In this document: piece by piece, positions 46,398 to 55,288 of the stretch
How the letters are laid out: each line of letters starts with the position of its first letter
Position numbering within the stretch: the first letter of the stretch is position 1
Assembly (NCBI GenBank): GCA_052140165.1
Contig: JBKQUM010000034.1
Location: forward strand, 16,434 to 80,433
Origin: Bog-473 sp052140165
GTDB taxonomy: Bacteria; Actinomycetota; Acidimicrobiia; Acidimicrobiales; RAAP-2
DNA length: 64,000 nucleotides
Reading direction: 5' to 3'
The notes under the pieces: model-generated
What the model saw: only the letters and a program-made list of their open reading frames with translations
Told to the model about the DNA's origin: nothing
The model's database searches: none
Position numbers and translations under genes: made by a program

Positions 46398-48512
46398 ATG
46401 GTCGACGCCCATCTCGGGACGGTCGGGGTGTGGCTCGCCTTCCTGGCGAGCGTCGCCGGCGTCGTCGTGATCGTCACCGGATTCGTGACCCGCCGCAACG
46501 CCGACGGCCCCTCGCCCGCCGCGACGACGGCCGGACGGGTCGCCGGCGACGGTCGGCTGCTGGCCCCCGTCATGCTCGTCGGTGCCCTTCTCGCCGCCGG
46601 GGCGATGGAGCACGCGCTGGTCACCCACGACTTCACCCTGGTGTTCGTGGCCGAGAACAACAGCACGGTGACCCCGCTGCTGTACTCCATCACCGGCATG
46701 TGGTCGGCACTGGCGGGGTCCATCCTGCTGTGGGGGCTCATCCTCGCCGTGGTCTCGACCGTCTTCGTCTGGCGGTACCGCCGTCAGGTCGCCGACCCCG
46801 TGATCCGCTGGGCCTCCCTCGTCCTCTACGTGGTCTCCGCCTTCTTCTTCGGGCTGATGGTCGGGCCCGCCAACCCGTTCGTCACCGCTCCCGGCGCGAC
46901 GCAGGGCCTCGGGCCGAACTCGCTCCTCCAGGACAACCCGCTGGTGGCCATCCACCCGCCGCTCCTCTATGTCGGGTTCGTGGTCTTCACCGTCCCGTTC
47001 GCGTTCGCGATCGGCATGCTGGCCACGGGTCGGGTGGGGGACCGCTGGCAGATCGAGTGCCGCCGCTGGACCCTGGTCGCGTTCACCTTCCTCTCCGTCG
47101 GCATCGTGCTGGGCGCCTGGTGGTCCTACCAGGTGCTGGGCTGGGGCGGGTTCTGGGGCTGGGACCCGGTCGAGAACGCCGCCCTGCTCCCCTGGCTCTG
47201 CGGGACCGCCTACCTGCACTCGGTCCTGGTTCAGGAGCGGCGCGGCCTCATGCGCGTGTGGAACCTCTCGCTGTCCATCGCCACCTTCGCGCTCACCATC
47301 CTCGGGACGTTCCTCACGCGTTCGGGGGTGATCACCTCCGTCCATGCGTTCTCGGAGTCCTCCCTCGGTCCCCTGCTCATCGGTTTTTTCTTCGCGGTGG
47401 TCATCGTGGGCTTCGGGTTGATCGCCTGGCGGGGGGACCGATTGCGCTCGCCGGGTGGGATCGACGCCCCGCTCGGCCGGGAGGGCGCGTTCCTGCTCAA
47501 CAACGTGCTGTTCGTGGGCTTCGCCTTCGTCGTGCTGCTCGGGACCCTCTACCCGCTCCTCTACGAGGCGCTCACCCAGCAGCAGGTCACGGTCGGCGCT
47601 CCGTTCTTCAACACGATCGCGGTGCCGGTCGGCCTGACGCTGCTCTTCCTCATGGCCGTCGCACCGGTGCTCAGCTGGCGCAAGATGAGCGGGGCGGTGC
47701 TGTGGCAGCGCCTCGTCATTCCGGTGTGGATCGGGGTGGGCACCGTCGTGCTGTGCGTCGCCTTCGGCCTCCGCGGCAGCGCCACGCTGATCGGTTTCGG
47801 CCTGGGTGCGATGGCGGCGGCGACCGCGGCCCGCGCGTTGGTGCTCTCGGTGCGCGCCGCCCACACGCGCCACGTCGGCTGGTGGCGCGGCCTGGTGGGG
47901 CGCGCCAACGGTGGCATGATCGTCCACCTCGGCGTCGTGCTGCTCGCCGTCGGGGTCATCGCCGCCACGTCGTACCGTCATCAGGCCGAGCTGGCCCTGC
48001 ACCGCGGGGCGGTGGTCGCCTACGACGGGCACAGCTTCCAGTACGAAGGCCTGCGCACTGTGACGTCGCCTTCACGCACCTCGCAGGAAGCCCTGGTCAA
48101 GGTGGACGGCGCCACGTTCACCCCGGCGACGACCAGCTTCGGCAGCGCGCTGTCGGTGGTCGGCACGCCGGCCATCGACTCGGGGCTCTTCGGCGACGTC
48201 TACCTCACCTTCGACGCCGTGGGCGGGCTCGGCGCCTCGTCGGGCAACCAGGCGATCAACAACCTGCCGCAGGGGTCCGTGGCGATCGGCGTCGTGATCG
48301 AGCCGCTGGTGGCCTGGCTGTGGGCCGGCGGTCTGCTCATCGGGCTCGGGGGCCTGCTCGCCCTGGTGCCGGGGACCCGCCGGCGGGCGACCGACCCGAC
48401 GTCCTCTCCCTCGGTTTTGGTGACGGGCGCGCCGCCCGACCAGCGCGTCGAGCGGGATGCGGCGCCCGAGCCGGTGGGTGCTCTGCTGGCCCGCCGCGTC
48501 GGCCCGGCATGA
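46398..48512 (+). CDS. ccmF: Cytochrome c haem lyase subunit CcmF
   Basis: 704 residues, about 14-15 transmembrane helices. The WWD loop is GWGGFWGWDPVENAALLPWL at about residue 250-269; other conserved parts are HPPLLYVGFVVF, LFVGFAFVVLLGTLYPL, and NGGMIVHLGVVLLAVGVIA near the C-terminus. CcmF joins haem from CcmE to the CXXCH cysteines of apocytochrome c with CcmH. Length fits (normally 640-700). It starts 13 bases after ccmE. Confidence 0.95.
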   Translation: MVDAHLGTVGVWLAFLASVAGVVVIVTGFVTRRNADGPSPAATTAGRVAGDGRLLAPVMLVGALLAAGAMEHALVTHDFTLVFVAENNSTVTPLLYSITGMWSALAGSILLWGLILAVVSTVFVWRYRRQVADPVIRWASLVLYVVSAFFFGLMVGPANPFVTAPGATQGLGPNSLLQDNPLVAIHPPLLYVGFVVFTVPFAFAIGMLATGRVGDRWQIECRRWTLVAFTFLSVGIVLGAWWSYQVLGWGGFWGWDPVENAALLPWLCGTAYLHSVLVQERRGLMRVWNLSLSIATFALTILGTFLTRSGVITSVHAFSESSLGPLLIGFFFAVVIVGFGLIAWRGDRLRSPGGIDAPLGREGAFLLNNVLFVGFAFVVLLGTLYPLLYEALTQQQVTVGAPFFNTIAVPVGLTLLFLMAVAPVLSWRKMSGAVLWQRLVIPVWIGVGTVVLCVAFGLRGSATLIGFGLGAMAAATAARALVLSVRAAHTRHVGWWRGLVGRANGGMIVHLGVVLLAVGVIAATSYRHQAELALHRGAVVAYDGHSFQYEGLRTVTSPSRTSQEALVKVDGATFTPATTSFGSALSVVGTPAIDSGLFGDVYLTFDAVGGLGASSGNQAINNLPQGSVAIGVVIEPLVAWLWAGGLLIGLGGLLALVPGTRRRATDPTSSPSVLVTGAPPDQRVERDAAPEPVGALLARRVGPA

Positions 48513-49084
48513 CGGGTCGACGCGGCCGCCACCCGATCCGCTGGGTGGCGGGTGCCGTCCTGCTGGTCCTCGTCGTCCTCGGCGTCGTGCTCGCCACCAG
48601 GACGCCGCAGGAGGCCACCGCCGTCGCCAGTCCGCTGCTCGGCCACCAGGCGCCGGACTTCACGGGCACCGACCTGACCACGGGTTCGCCGGTCTCCCTG
48701 GCGTCGCTGCGCGGCCACTACGTCGTCGTCAATTTCTTCGCCAGCTGGTGCGGCCCGTGCAAGGTGGAGGCACCCGACCTCGCCCGCTTCCACTACCAGC
48801 AGACGCACACGACCGACGGCGCCGACATGGTCAGCGTGGTGTTCCACGACACGTCGTCCACGGCGCGTGAGTTCCTGCGGGCCAACGGCGACCTGTGGCC
48901 CGCCGTGAGCGACCCCGGCGGGACGATCGCGGAGCACTACGGCGTCACCGGGCCGCCGACCACGTTCGTGGTCGGCCCCTCCGGCCGGGTGACCGCCGTG
49001 CTCGAGGGCCCCGCGACGCAGAAGAACCTCGATTCGTTCTTGCAGGCGGCCCGGACGGAACAGGCCCGGACGTCCGGTGGCTGA
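48509..49084 (+). CDS. ccmG: Thioredoxin-like CcmG/DsbE
   Basis: 191 residues, ATGA overlap with ccmF. One N-terminal helix (VAGAVLLVLVVLGVVLA) anchors a periplasmic thioredoxin fold: GHQAPDFTGTDL, active site FASWCGPCKVE at about residue 84-94, and cis-Pro in GVTGPPTTFV. It receives electrons from CcdA and reduces the apocytochrome or CcmH disulfide. ccdA lies 7.8 kb upstream. Confidence 0.92.
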   Translation: MTGRRGRHPIRWVAGAVLLVLVVLGVVLATRTPQEATAVASPLLGHQAPDFTGTDLTTGSPVSLASLRGHYVVVNFFASWCGPCKVEAPDLARFHYQQTHTTDGADMVSVVFHDTSSTAREFLRANGDLWPAVSDPGGTIAEHYGVTGPPTTFVVGPSGRVTAVLEGPATQKNLDSFLQAARTEQARTSGG

Positions 49085-49526
49085 GCGTTCGGCCCACCTG
49101 CCCCTGTGGGTACGGGTCGCCGTTCCCCTCGTCGTCCTCGCCGCGGCGCTCGTGATCGGCAGCGGTGCCTTCGACAGCGGCCCCCCCACGGTGGCGGAGC
49201 GGGCGGCGGCCATCGAGGCCAATGTGCGCTGCCCGTCCTGCACGGACGTCTCGGTGGCCGAGTCGAACGCGACGACGGCCATCGCCGTGCGCCACCAGAT
49301 TCAGAGCATGGTGGCGGCCGGCCGTTCCACCGCCGACATCGACCAGGCGCTCGTCGCCGAGTACGGCGAGACCATCCTGTTGGTGCCGCCCGACGCCGGC
49401 GGGGTCCCGCTCATCTACGTCGTGCCCCTCGTACTGGGCGCCGCGGCGCTGGCCGGGGTCGGTGTCGTGTTCTGGCGCAGGAGCCGCGCCTTCGACGCGC
49501 TGAAGGCGAAGGAGCCCGTGGCGTGA
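49077..49526 (+). CDS. ccmH: CcmH-type apocytochrome c reductase subunit
   Basis: 149 residues, GTG start. A signal-anchor helix (LVVLAAALVIGSG), then the redox motif NVRCPSCTDVSVAESNA with CxxC (RCPSC) at about residue 51-55, three-helix bundle region VRHQIQSMVAAGRSTADIDQALV, and a C-terminal transmembrane helix (VVPLVLGAAALAGVGVVFW). This is the usual CcmH (NrfF-like) layout. It holds the apocytochrome cysteines reduced for the haem lyase. Overlaps ccmG by eight bases. Confidence 0.92.
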   Translation: MAERSAHLPLWVRVAVPLVVLAAALVIGSGAFDSGPPTVAERAAAIEANVRCPSCTDVSVAESNATTAIAVRHQIQSMVAAGRSTADIDQALVAEYGETILLVPPDAGGVPLIYVVPLVLGAAALAGVGVVFWRRSRAFDALKAKEPVA

Positions 49527-50383
49527 CGGTCGACGGATCGCCGGAGACCGGGCGGCGGGACCACCCCGAGCGTGACGATCGCTGGTACCTGGCGGACGAG
49601 CGCGAGTTCCTGCTGCGCTCCCTCGACGACGCGGACCGCGAGCGCGCTGCGGGCGACCTCTCCGACGAGGACCACGCGGTCCTGGTGGCGCGGGACTCGG
49701 CCCGCTTGGCCGAGGTGGAGGCGGAGCTCGCCGCCTTGGTCCCCGAGCCGGCGGCACCCGCACCGCCGCCGCCCGCGGGCGGGCCCGAGCGACGACCGCT
49801 GCCGCTGTGGCGCCGGATGGGGATCGTCGCGGCGTGCCTGCTCATCGCGGCGGGCGTGGTCATCCTCGTGGCGCACTACGTCCAGGCGCGCCAGCCCGGT
49901 CAGTCCTCGTCGGGGACCGTGAGCCTCTCGCAGGCCCAGCTGATCGAGCAGCAGCTGGAGCAGGCGTTGGTGCAGAACAACCAGGGCAACACGAAGGCAG
50001 CGCTCGAGCTCTACGACAAGGTGCTCACCGAGGACCCGTCGAACCCGGCCGCGCTGGCCTACGCCGGGTACCTGCAGTGGAACGTCGGATCGTCGGCCCA
50101 CGTCGCCTCGCTCGTGAGGATCGGGCGGGCCGAGATCGAGACGGCGGTCAGGGACTCGCCCTCGTATTACCAGGGGCACCTCTTCTACGGCCTCGTCCTG
50201 GAGAACCAGGACCACGACGACGCGGCCGCGGTGACCCAGTTCGACGACTTCCTGGCCGACGACCCGCCGACGGCGGAGCCGGCGCAGGTCGCGGACCTCG
50301 TGGCCGGCGCCTATCGGGGCGCCGGGGTGCCGGTGCCGTCCGCGTTCTCCGGCGGGACCGGGGCAGGCACGTCAGCCCCGTAA
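49523..50383 (+). CDS. ccmI: CcmI-like TPR protein
   Basis: 286 residues, GTG start overlapping the ccmH stop (GTGA). N-terminal 100 residues are cytoplasmic and charged (YLADEREFLLRSLDDADRE resembles the DUF3808/CcmI N-terminus), a transmembrane helix follows (RMGIVAACLLIAAGVVILVA), then TPR-like helices outside (EQALVQNNQGNTKAALELYDKVL and SPSYYQGHLFYGLVLENQ). CcmI/CycH proteins bring apocytochrome to the lyase. Last gene of the operon; its end overlaps the convergent cysteine desulfurase gene by 12 bases. Confidence 0.82.
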   Translation: MTVDGSPETGRRDHPERDDRWYLADEREFLLRSLDDADRERAAGDLSDEDHAVLVARDSARLAEVEAELAALVPEPAAPAPPPPAGGPERRPLPLWRRMGIVAACLLIAAGVVILVAHYVQARQPGQSSSGTVSLSQAQLIEQQLEQALVQNNQGNTKAALELYDKVLTEDPSNPAALAYAGYLQWNVGSSAHVASLVRIGRAEIETAVRDSPSYYQGHLFYGLVLENQDHDDAAAVTQFDDFLADDPPTAEPAQVADLVAGAYRGAGVPVPSAFSGGTGAGTSAP

Positions 50384-51520
50384 GGCCCGGAGGTCGGCCA
50401 CGACGCGCGCGAAGGCGTCGGCGAAGGCGGCGCAGTCGGCGTCGGTCGTCGTCCAGCCCACGCTGACCCGCAGCGAGTGGCCCGGGTCGACGCCCATGGC
50501 CTGAAGCACCGGCGAGGGCTCGATGCTCTCCGACGAGCACGCGGAGCCCGAGTGGACCGCCACACCCGACCGGTCCAGACCGATCAGCACCGGCTCGGCC
50601 TCCACGCCGTGCACACCCAGGCACACGAGGTGGGGGAGCCGGTCCCCCGGCGCGCCGGGCCCGACGACCGCGACCCCGTCGGTGGTCAGCGCCGCTGCGA
50701 CGACGCCGGCGATCTGCTTCCGGGCCGTCGCCGCCTCGGTGCCGACGAGGTGCCGCCCGTCGGCGGCCAGCGCCGCTGCCGCGGCACCGAAGGCGAGGAG
50801 CGCCGGAATCGGCTCCAGTCCGCCCCGGCGCCCGCGCTCCTGCGCGCCGCCCACCAGGAGGGGTTCGAACCTGGCCCCCCGCCGGACGATCAGGGCGCCG
50901 GCTCCGGGCACCCCGCCCAGCTTGTGGGCGCTCACGCTGGCGAGGTCGGCGTCCAGGGTGCCCAGGTCCGTCGGCACGTGCCCACATGCGGCAGCGGCGT
51001 CGACGTGCACGGCGACGCCGGCCTCCCGGCAGAGCCCGACCACCTCGTGGACCGGCTGGAGGGTGCCGACCTCGTGGTTGGCCCACTGGCAGTGCACCAG
51101 GGCGGGTCGTGGCAGCGACGACGACCCGAGTCGCTCCCGGAGGGCGTCGACGTCGAGCCGACCCGCACCGTCCACGCCGATCTCCTCCGTCGGCGCGACG
51201 CGCGCCGAGGCGTCGCGGACGGCGGAGTGCTCCACGGCGGCACAGAGCACCGGCGCGCCCGGGGCGGCCCGGGCAGCGCCCCAGACGGCCGCGTTGATCG
51301 CCTCGGTCGCCCCCGACGTGAAAACCACCTGGCGGGGCGCGACATTGACCAGGCCGGAGACCTGCAGGCGCGCCACCTCGAGTGCGTCGCGCACGATGCG
51401 CCCCTCCTCGTGGAGCCGCCCGGGATCACCTGGCGGGAGGGTGGACCATCCCGCCAGCGCGGCAATCGCCTCGGGCCGGGCCGGTGTCGTGCTGGCGTGG
51501 TCGAGGTAGGCGCGCGCCAC
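50372..51520 (-). CDS. Cysteine desulfurase (IscS/NifS type)
   Basis: 382 residues. Fold-type I PLP enzyme: N-terminal YLDHASTTPARPEA, substrate-binding QWANHEVGTLQ, PLP Asp in VHVDAAAACGH, PLP Lys in ASVSAHKLGG at about residue 196, and the mobile loop with the catalytic Cys in SGSACSSES at about residue 323. These are IscS-like features. It supplies sulfur for Fe-S clusters or thionucleosides. It starts six bases after the SufR-like gene, so the two form an operon. Confidence 0.93.
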   Translation of the reverse strand: MARAYLDHASTTPARPEAIAALAGWSTLPPGDPGRLHEEGRIVRDALEVARLQVSGLVNVAPRQVVFTSGATEAINAAVWGAARAAPGAPVLCAAVEHSAVRDASARVAPTEEIGVDGAGRLDVDALRERLGSSSLPRPALVHCQWANHEVGTLQPVHEVVGLCREAGVAVHVDAAAACGHVPTDLGTLDADLASVSAHKLGGVPGAGALIVRRGARFEPLLVGGAQERGRRGGLEPIPALLAFGAAAAALAADGRHLVGTEAATARKQIAGVVAAALTTDGVAVVGPGAPGDRLPHLVCLGVHGVEAEPVLIGLDRSGVAVHSGSACSSESIEPSPVLQAMGVDPGHSLRVSVGWTTTDADCAAFADAFARVVADLRALRG

Positions 51521-51526
51521 GGGGGC

Positions 51527-52273
51527 TCAGGCCGAGGCGGTGCAGGTGTCGTCGCCCCGCGCCCGCGAGGAGATGATCACCGGGAGCGCCCGCTCGGACG
51601 CCGTGCCGCACAGCCCGGCCAGCAGGCCCTTGACCATGCCACGGTCGACCGCGCACAGCACGGGGTTCGTGCTGCTGGCGTCGCCGAAGGGGCATTGCTC
51701 GGCAACGACTGCCGTGGTCTCGCCCCTGTCCTCGGCGTGCGCGGCGAAGCCGTGGGCGGTCAGGGTCTCCGCCACGACGTGCATGGCGGCCCGCACCGTC
51801 CGCTGCCCCTCGTTGGGGGTCATCCGCGAGGCGAGGGAGCGGCCGTACTCCTCACCGACGTGGGCTGCCATCTCCTCGGCCTCCTCGGGCCCCAGGCGCT
51901 GCATGGCCTCGCCGAGGAGGCGCATGAGCAGATCGTCCCGTCGCTGCATGAGGCCGAGCGTCAGCTCCTCCTCCACGCAGAAGAACCGCTTGGAGGGGCG
52001 GCCGGCACCGGCGGCGTTGCGACCCGTCTCGACCCGGAGGTAACCGCCGTCGACGAGGCGCTGCAGGTGGTGGCGCGCCACGTTGGGGTGGAGGGAGAAG
52101 GTGGCCGCGACCTCGCTCGCCGTCACGCCGGGCGCGGTGCGGACGTGGAGGAAGATGTCCCGCCGGGTCGGGTCGCCGAACGCAGCGGCCACGGCGGCGA
52201 CGGCGGCGCTGAAGCGGCCGTCGTCCGTGCTGGCCGGCCGATCTGGCTCGACGGTGATCGAGGCGGTGCTCAC
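51527..52273 (-). CDS. sufR: SufR-like Fe-S-cluster transcriptional repressor
   Basis: 248 residues, GTG start. The winged helix (about 25-95) is ArsR/DeoR-like: AFGDPTRRDIFLHV, EVAATFSLHPNVARHHLQRLVDGGYL. The C-terminal part has the cluster ligands of SufR: EQCPFGD (Cys), NPVLCAVD (Cys), LLAGLCG (Cys), spaced C-x12-C-x14-C, and a further Cys near the end. SufR proteins bind a [4Fe-4S] cluster and repress the suf genes when clusters are plentiful. A cysteine desulfurase is co-transcribed and an Mrp carrier is divergent, in full agreement. The promoter looks leaderless, with an inverted repeat over its -10 box. Confidence 0.85.
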   Translation of the reverse strand: MSTASITVEPDRPASTDDGRFSAAVAAVAAAFGDPTRRDIFLHVRTAPGVTASEVAATFSLHPNVARHHLQRLVDGGYLRVETGRNAAGAGRPSKRFFCVEEELTLGLMQRRDDLLMRLLGEAMQRLGPEEAEEMAAHVGEEYGRSLASRMTPNEGQRTVRAAMHVVAETLTAHGFAAHAEDRGETTAVVAEQCPFGDASSTNPVLCAVDRGMVKGLLAGLCGTASERALPVIISSRARGDDTCTASA

Positions 52274-52277
52274 GCTG

Positions 52278-52288
52278 GGTAGTCTACC
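52278..52288. promoter_or_regulatory. Leaderless promoter and operator candidate of the sufR operon
   Basis: GGTAG T CTACC: perfect five-base arms. On the minus strand it contains TAGACT (52286-52281) seven bases before the GTG start, so the -10 box and the dyad coincide. It is the likely autoregulatory site; the divergent mrp gene starts 94 bases away and could be controlled too. Confidence 0.5.
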
Positions 52289-52381
52289 GAGAGATCAGCC
52301 CTTCGAGCTGGGGTGACGCGGAGCGTGCGCTCTCAGCCCGTGCGCCGCCCGATCCCGATCCCGCCTGAGACGAGGGAGTGC

Positions 52382-53551
52382 ATGGCAGCAGACCAATCAC
52401 AGCTCGAGGCTGCGCTGAGCGCGGTCGAGGACCCCGAGCTCGGCCTCTCGCTCGGCGACCTCGGCGTGCTGCGGTCGGTGCGCCCGCGCCGGCGCCGGGT
52501 GCTCGTTGAGGTTGCCCTGCCCGTGGCGGCCTGGCCCGGCACCGACGAGCTGGCAGAGGCGATCCACCGGGCCGCGCTGGTCGTGCCGGGCGTCGAGGAG
52601 GTCGAGCTCGAGTTCGTGGTGATGACCGACGAGGAGCGCACTGCGCTGCGGCACCGGCTCCGCGCCGGCATGCTCGGGAGCGACGTCGCCGAGGGCGGTG
52701 ACGGTCACGGCCACGACCACGCGGGACACGGGCACGCACCGGCTGCGCCCATGCCGGCCTTTCTGGGTCCGGACGCCTCCACGCGTGTCATCGGGATCTC
52801 CTCCGGGAAGGGCGGCGTGGGGAAGTCGACGGTGACGGTCAACCTCGCCATCGCCCTGGCCCAGGCCGGTCACAGCGTCGGGCTCCTCGACGCCGACGTC
52901 TACGGCTTCTCCGTCCCCAAGATGCTCGGGACGGACCACGACCCGGTCATCATCGGCGACATCGTCATCCCGACGTCCGCCCACGGTGTCAAGTGCCTGT
53001 CGATGGGCTACTTCGTGCCGGACGACCAGCCCGTGATCTGGCGCGGGCCGATGCTGCACAAGGCGATCCAGCAGTTCCTGACCGACGCCTACTGGGGTGA
53101 GCCCGACTTCGTGCTGATCGACATGCCTCCGGGTACCGGGGACGTCGCGCTCACGCTGGCCGAGGTGATGCCGCGTGCGGAGATCGTGGTCGTGACGACA
53201 CCCCAGGCGGCCGCGCAGCGCGTCGCGCAGCGCTCCGCCTTCGCGGCGCGGCGGCTGAAGCTCTCGGTGCGCGGCGTGGTCGAGAACATGAGCTGGTTCA
53301 CGGGTGACGAGGGCACCCGCTACGAGCTCTTCGGCTCGGGCGGCGGCGAGACCCTCGCCGCCGATCTCGGCGTGCCGCTGCTCGGCCAGGTTCCGCTGGT
53401 CAACGCCGTGCGGCTGGGCGGAGACGAGGGGCATCCGGTGGTGGCGGTCGATCCGGACAGCGAAGCGGCCCGCTCGCTCAGGGCCATCGCCGAGAAGCTG
53501 GCCGCCCTCGGCCCGGCCCGCGTCTACCGGCGGGAGCTCAACTTGCGTTGA
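52382..53551 (+). CDS. mrp: Mrp/ApbC-type Fe-S cluster carrier ATPase
   Basis: 389 residues from the ATG at 52382 (GAGGGAG upstream). N-terminal MIP18/DUF59 domain (about 5-95), then a His-rich linker (DGHGHDHAGHGH), then a ParA-like ATPase: deviant Walker A SSGKGGVGKSTV, DADVYGFSVPKML, and IDMPPGTGDVALTL. It moves Fe-S clusters to targets. The CxxC found in many ApbC proteins after ENMS is missing (ENMSWFTGDEG), as in some actinobacterial Mrp, so cluster binding must differ. Divergent from sufR. Confidence 0.9.
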   Translation: MAADQSQLEAALSAVEDPELGLSLGDLGVLRSVRPRRRRVLVEVALPVAAWPGTDELAEAIHRAALVVPGVEEVELEFVVMTDEERTALRHRLRAGMLGSDVAEGGDGHGHDHAGHGHAPAAPMPAFLGPDASTRVIGISSGKGGVGKSTVTVNLAIALAQAGHSVGLLDADVYGFSVPKMLGTDHDPVIIGDIVIPTSAHGVKCLSMGYFVPDDQPVIWRGPMLHKAIQQFLTDAYWGEPDFVLIDMPPGTGDVALTLAEVMPRAEIVVVTTPQAAAQRVAQRSAFAARRLKLSVRGVVENMSWFTGDEGTRYELFGSGGGETLAADLGVPLLGQVPLVNAVRLGGDEGHPVVAVDPDSEAARSLRAIAEKLAALGPARVYRRELNLR

Positions 53552-55154
53552 GCCGTGCGGCGCGGGTGGGGCTCAGGCCCCACTTCAGGTTGGCCACATC
53601 ACGCGCGTTCGTGCGGTGCAGCACGGTCTGATCGCGACCCGAGCGCTTGGCGTCGTACATGGCGTTGTCGGCATCGCGCAGCAGCATGGCGGGTGCGGCG
53701 GACGAGTCGTCGGTGACCACGATGCCGATGCTGGCGGTGACGACCAGGTGCGCCTCGCCGATCGTGACCGGCGCGCTCAACCCCTTGCGGATCCGCTCGG
53801 CCATGTCGAGTGCATCCGCCTCGTTGTCCACCTCCGCGAAGGCCACGAACTCGTCGCCGCCGAAGCGGGCGACCACGTCGACCCCGCGCGTCATCCTGGT
53901 CAGGCGGTCGGCCATCTCGTTGAGGATGACGTCACCGGCCGAGTGGTCGGCCCGGTCGTTGACGAGCTTGAAGCGATCGAGGTCGATGAACATCACGGCC
54001 AGCCCGGCCCGCCGCCGCCCGACATGGCTGAGCGACTCCTCCAGCCGTTCCATGAACAGGCTGCGGTTGGCCAGGCCGGTCAGTCCGTCGTGCGAGGCCT
54101 GGTAGGCCATCTGCTCGGCCATTTCGCAGCGCTCGATGGCCAGGCCGACCATGTCCGCCAGCTGCTCCAGCTTGTGGAGCTCGTCGCTGCCGAAGTAGGG
54201 CATGTAGGAGCTGATCTTGACCGCCAGCGTGTGCGTGGTCCCGCTGTGGGTCCGCACCGTGATCCGGCGCTGCGGCCAATGGTCGGGGTCCGGGTCCCCG
54301 CGCCAAGGGTCGGGCCCTTCGCTGTCGCTCCACACGGGGTAGCGCGCCACCAGGGTGCCGTCGCCGGCCAGGAGGGCGGCCTCCGATGCGCCGACGAGGG
54401 CGCAGACGTGGGGCAGGAGGTGCTCGGCCACATCGCGTGAGTCACCGGCGGAGACCAGCTCGCTGACGGCACGGCGGAACGCCAGGTCCGCCTTCCGGCT
54501 CAGGAAGACCCGCACGAAGGACGGGAGCACCAGGGCGACCAGGAACAGGACGCCCATGGCGACGGTGAGCGCTTCGGTCGCCAGCGTCACCGTCGGCCCC
54601 TGCAGCCCGAGGGCGGCCACGACCACCTGCACCTGGAGCCCGGCGACCGCGACGGCGAGCAGGCGCATGCGAGAGGAGGCAATGGGCGGCTCGCCCCTCC
54701 CCGCCACGGACAGGCAGATGACCACATAGGCGAACAGGAACCCGAAGGCCACGGCGAACGCCACGCGGTAGGCGATGAAATCCGGAGGCGGCGGCGCCCC
54801 GGGGGCGGGCAGGAAGTCGAGCGCGAAGGTGAAGGCGACGATGGCGATCGTGACGCCCGCAGCGAGGGAGCGGACCACCCGGCTCGGCCGGCGGAACGTC
54901 GCGGCGAACCGGAACAGGCAGTACGGCATCAGCAGGAGCAGCGCCACCAGCGCCTTGGCCGCCACGTTCTGGTGGGTGACCAACGTGGGATCGATCTTGA
55001 TCGTCAGGGCGAGCCCGCCGAGGATGGCAAAGGACAGGGCGACCCATCCGGCACCGGGGATCCGGTGGCGGATCCACTGCAACGCGGTGAGCGCGGCCAG
55101 GAGGACGAACTCCACCAGCGAGACGTCGGACAGGACCTGTGTCCAGTGTGTCAC
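53538..55154 (-). CDS. Membrane-bound diguanylate cyclase
   Basis: 538 residues. The N-terminal 200 residues carry about seven transmembrane helices. A GAF-like region (about 230-340) contains LRCHVCALVGASEAALLAG-type sequence (VCALVGASEAALLAG). The GGDEF domain (about 360-520) has DGLTGLANRSLF, FIDLDRFKLVNDR, and ARFGGDEF, with an inhibitory RxxD site (RGVD) five residues before GGDEF. It should make c-di-GMP and be inhibited by it. No EAL domain. Membrane or bound-ligand signals may control it. It overlaps the mrp 3' end by 14 bases on the opposite strand. Confidence 0.9.
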   Translation of the reverse strand: MTHWTQVLSDVSLVEFVLLAALTALQWIRHRIPGAGWVALSFAILGGLALTIKIDPTLVTHQNVAAKALVALLLLMPYCLFRFAATFRRPSRVVRSLAAGVTIAIVAFTFALDFLPAPGAPPPPDFIAYRVAFAVAFGFLFAYVVICLSVAGRGEPPIASSRMRLLAVAVAGLQVQVVVAALGLQGPTVTLATEALTVAMGVLFLVALVLPSFVRVFLSRKADLAFRRAVSELVSAGDSRDVAEHLLPHVCALVGASEAALLAGDGTLVARYPVWSDSEGPDPWRGDPDPDHWPQRRITVRTHSGTTHTLAVKISSYMPYFGSDELHKLEQLADMVGLAIERCEMAEQMAYQASHDGLTGLANRSLFMERLEESLSHVGRRRAGLAVMFIDLDRFKLVNDRADHSAGDVILNEMADRLTRMTRGVDVVARFGGDEFVAFAEVDNEADALDMAERIRKGLSAPVTIGEAHLVVTASIGIVVTDDSSAAPAMLLRDADNAMYDAKRSGRDQTVLHRTNARDVANLKWGLSPTRAARLNAS

Positions 55155-55288
55155 CGTGCCGTGTCCTCCTCCGCCTTGCCGCCCGGATCATCGAAGTGGA
55201 CGGCGGTCCCCTCTCCAGGTGCGCGAGACCCGGAACGTCTCACAGACCCTATCTCCCGCCCGTCCGCCCGTGGGGCATTTCTCACCCT

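Noticed and set aside
46314..48032. A 572-codon minus-strand frame opposite ccmF
   Set aside because: Low-complexity, charge-rich shadow of a clearly coding strand.
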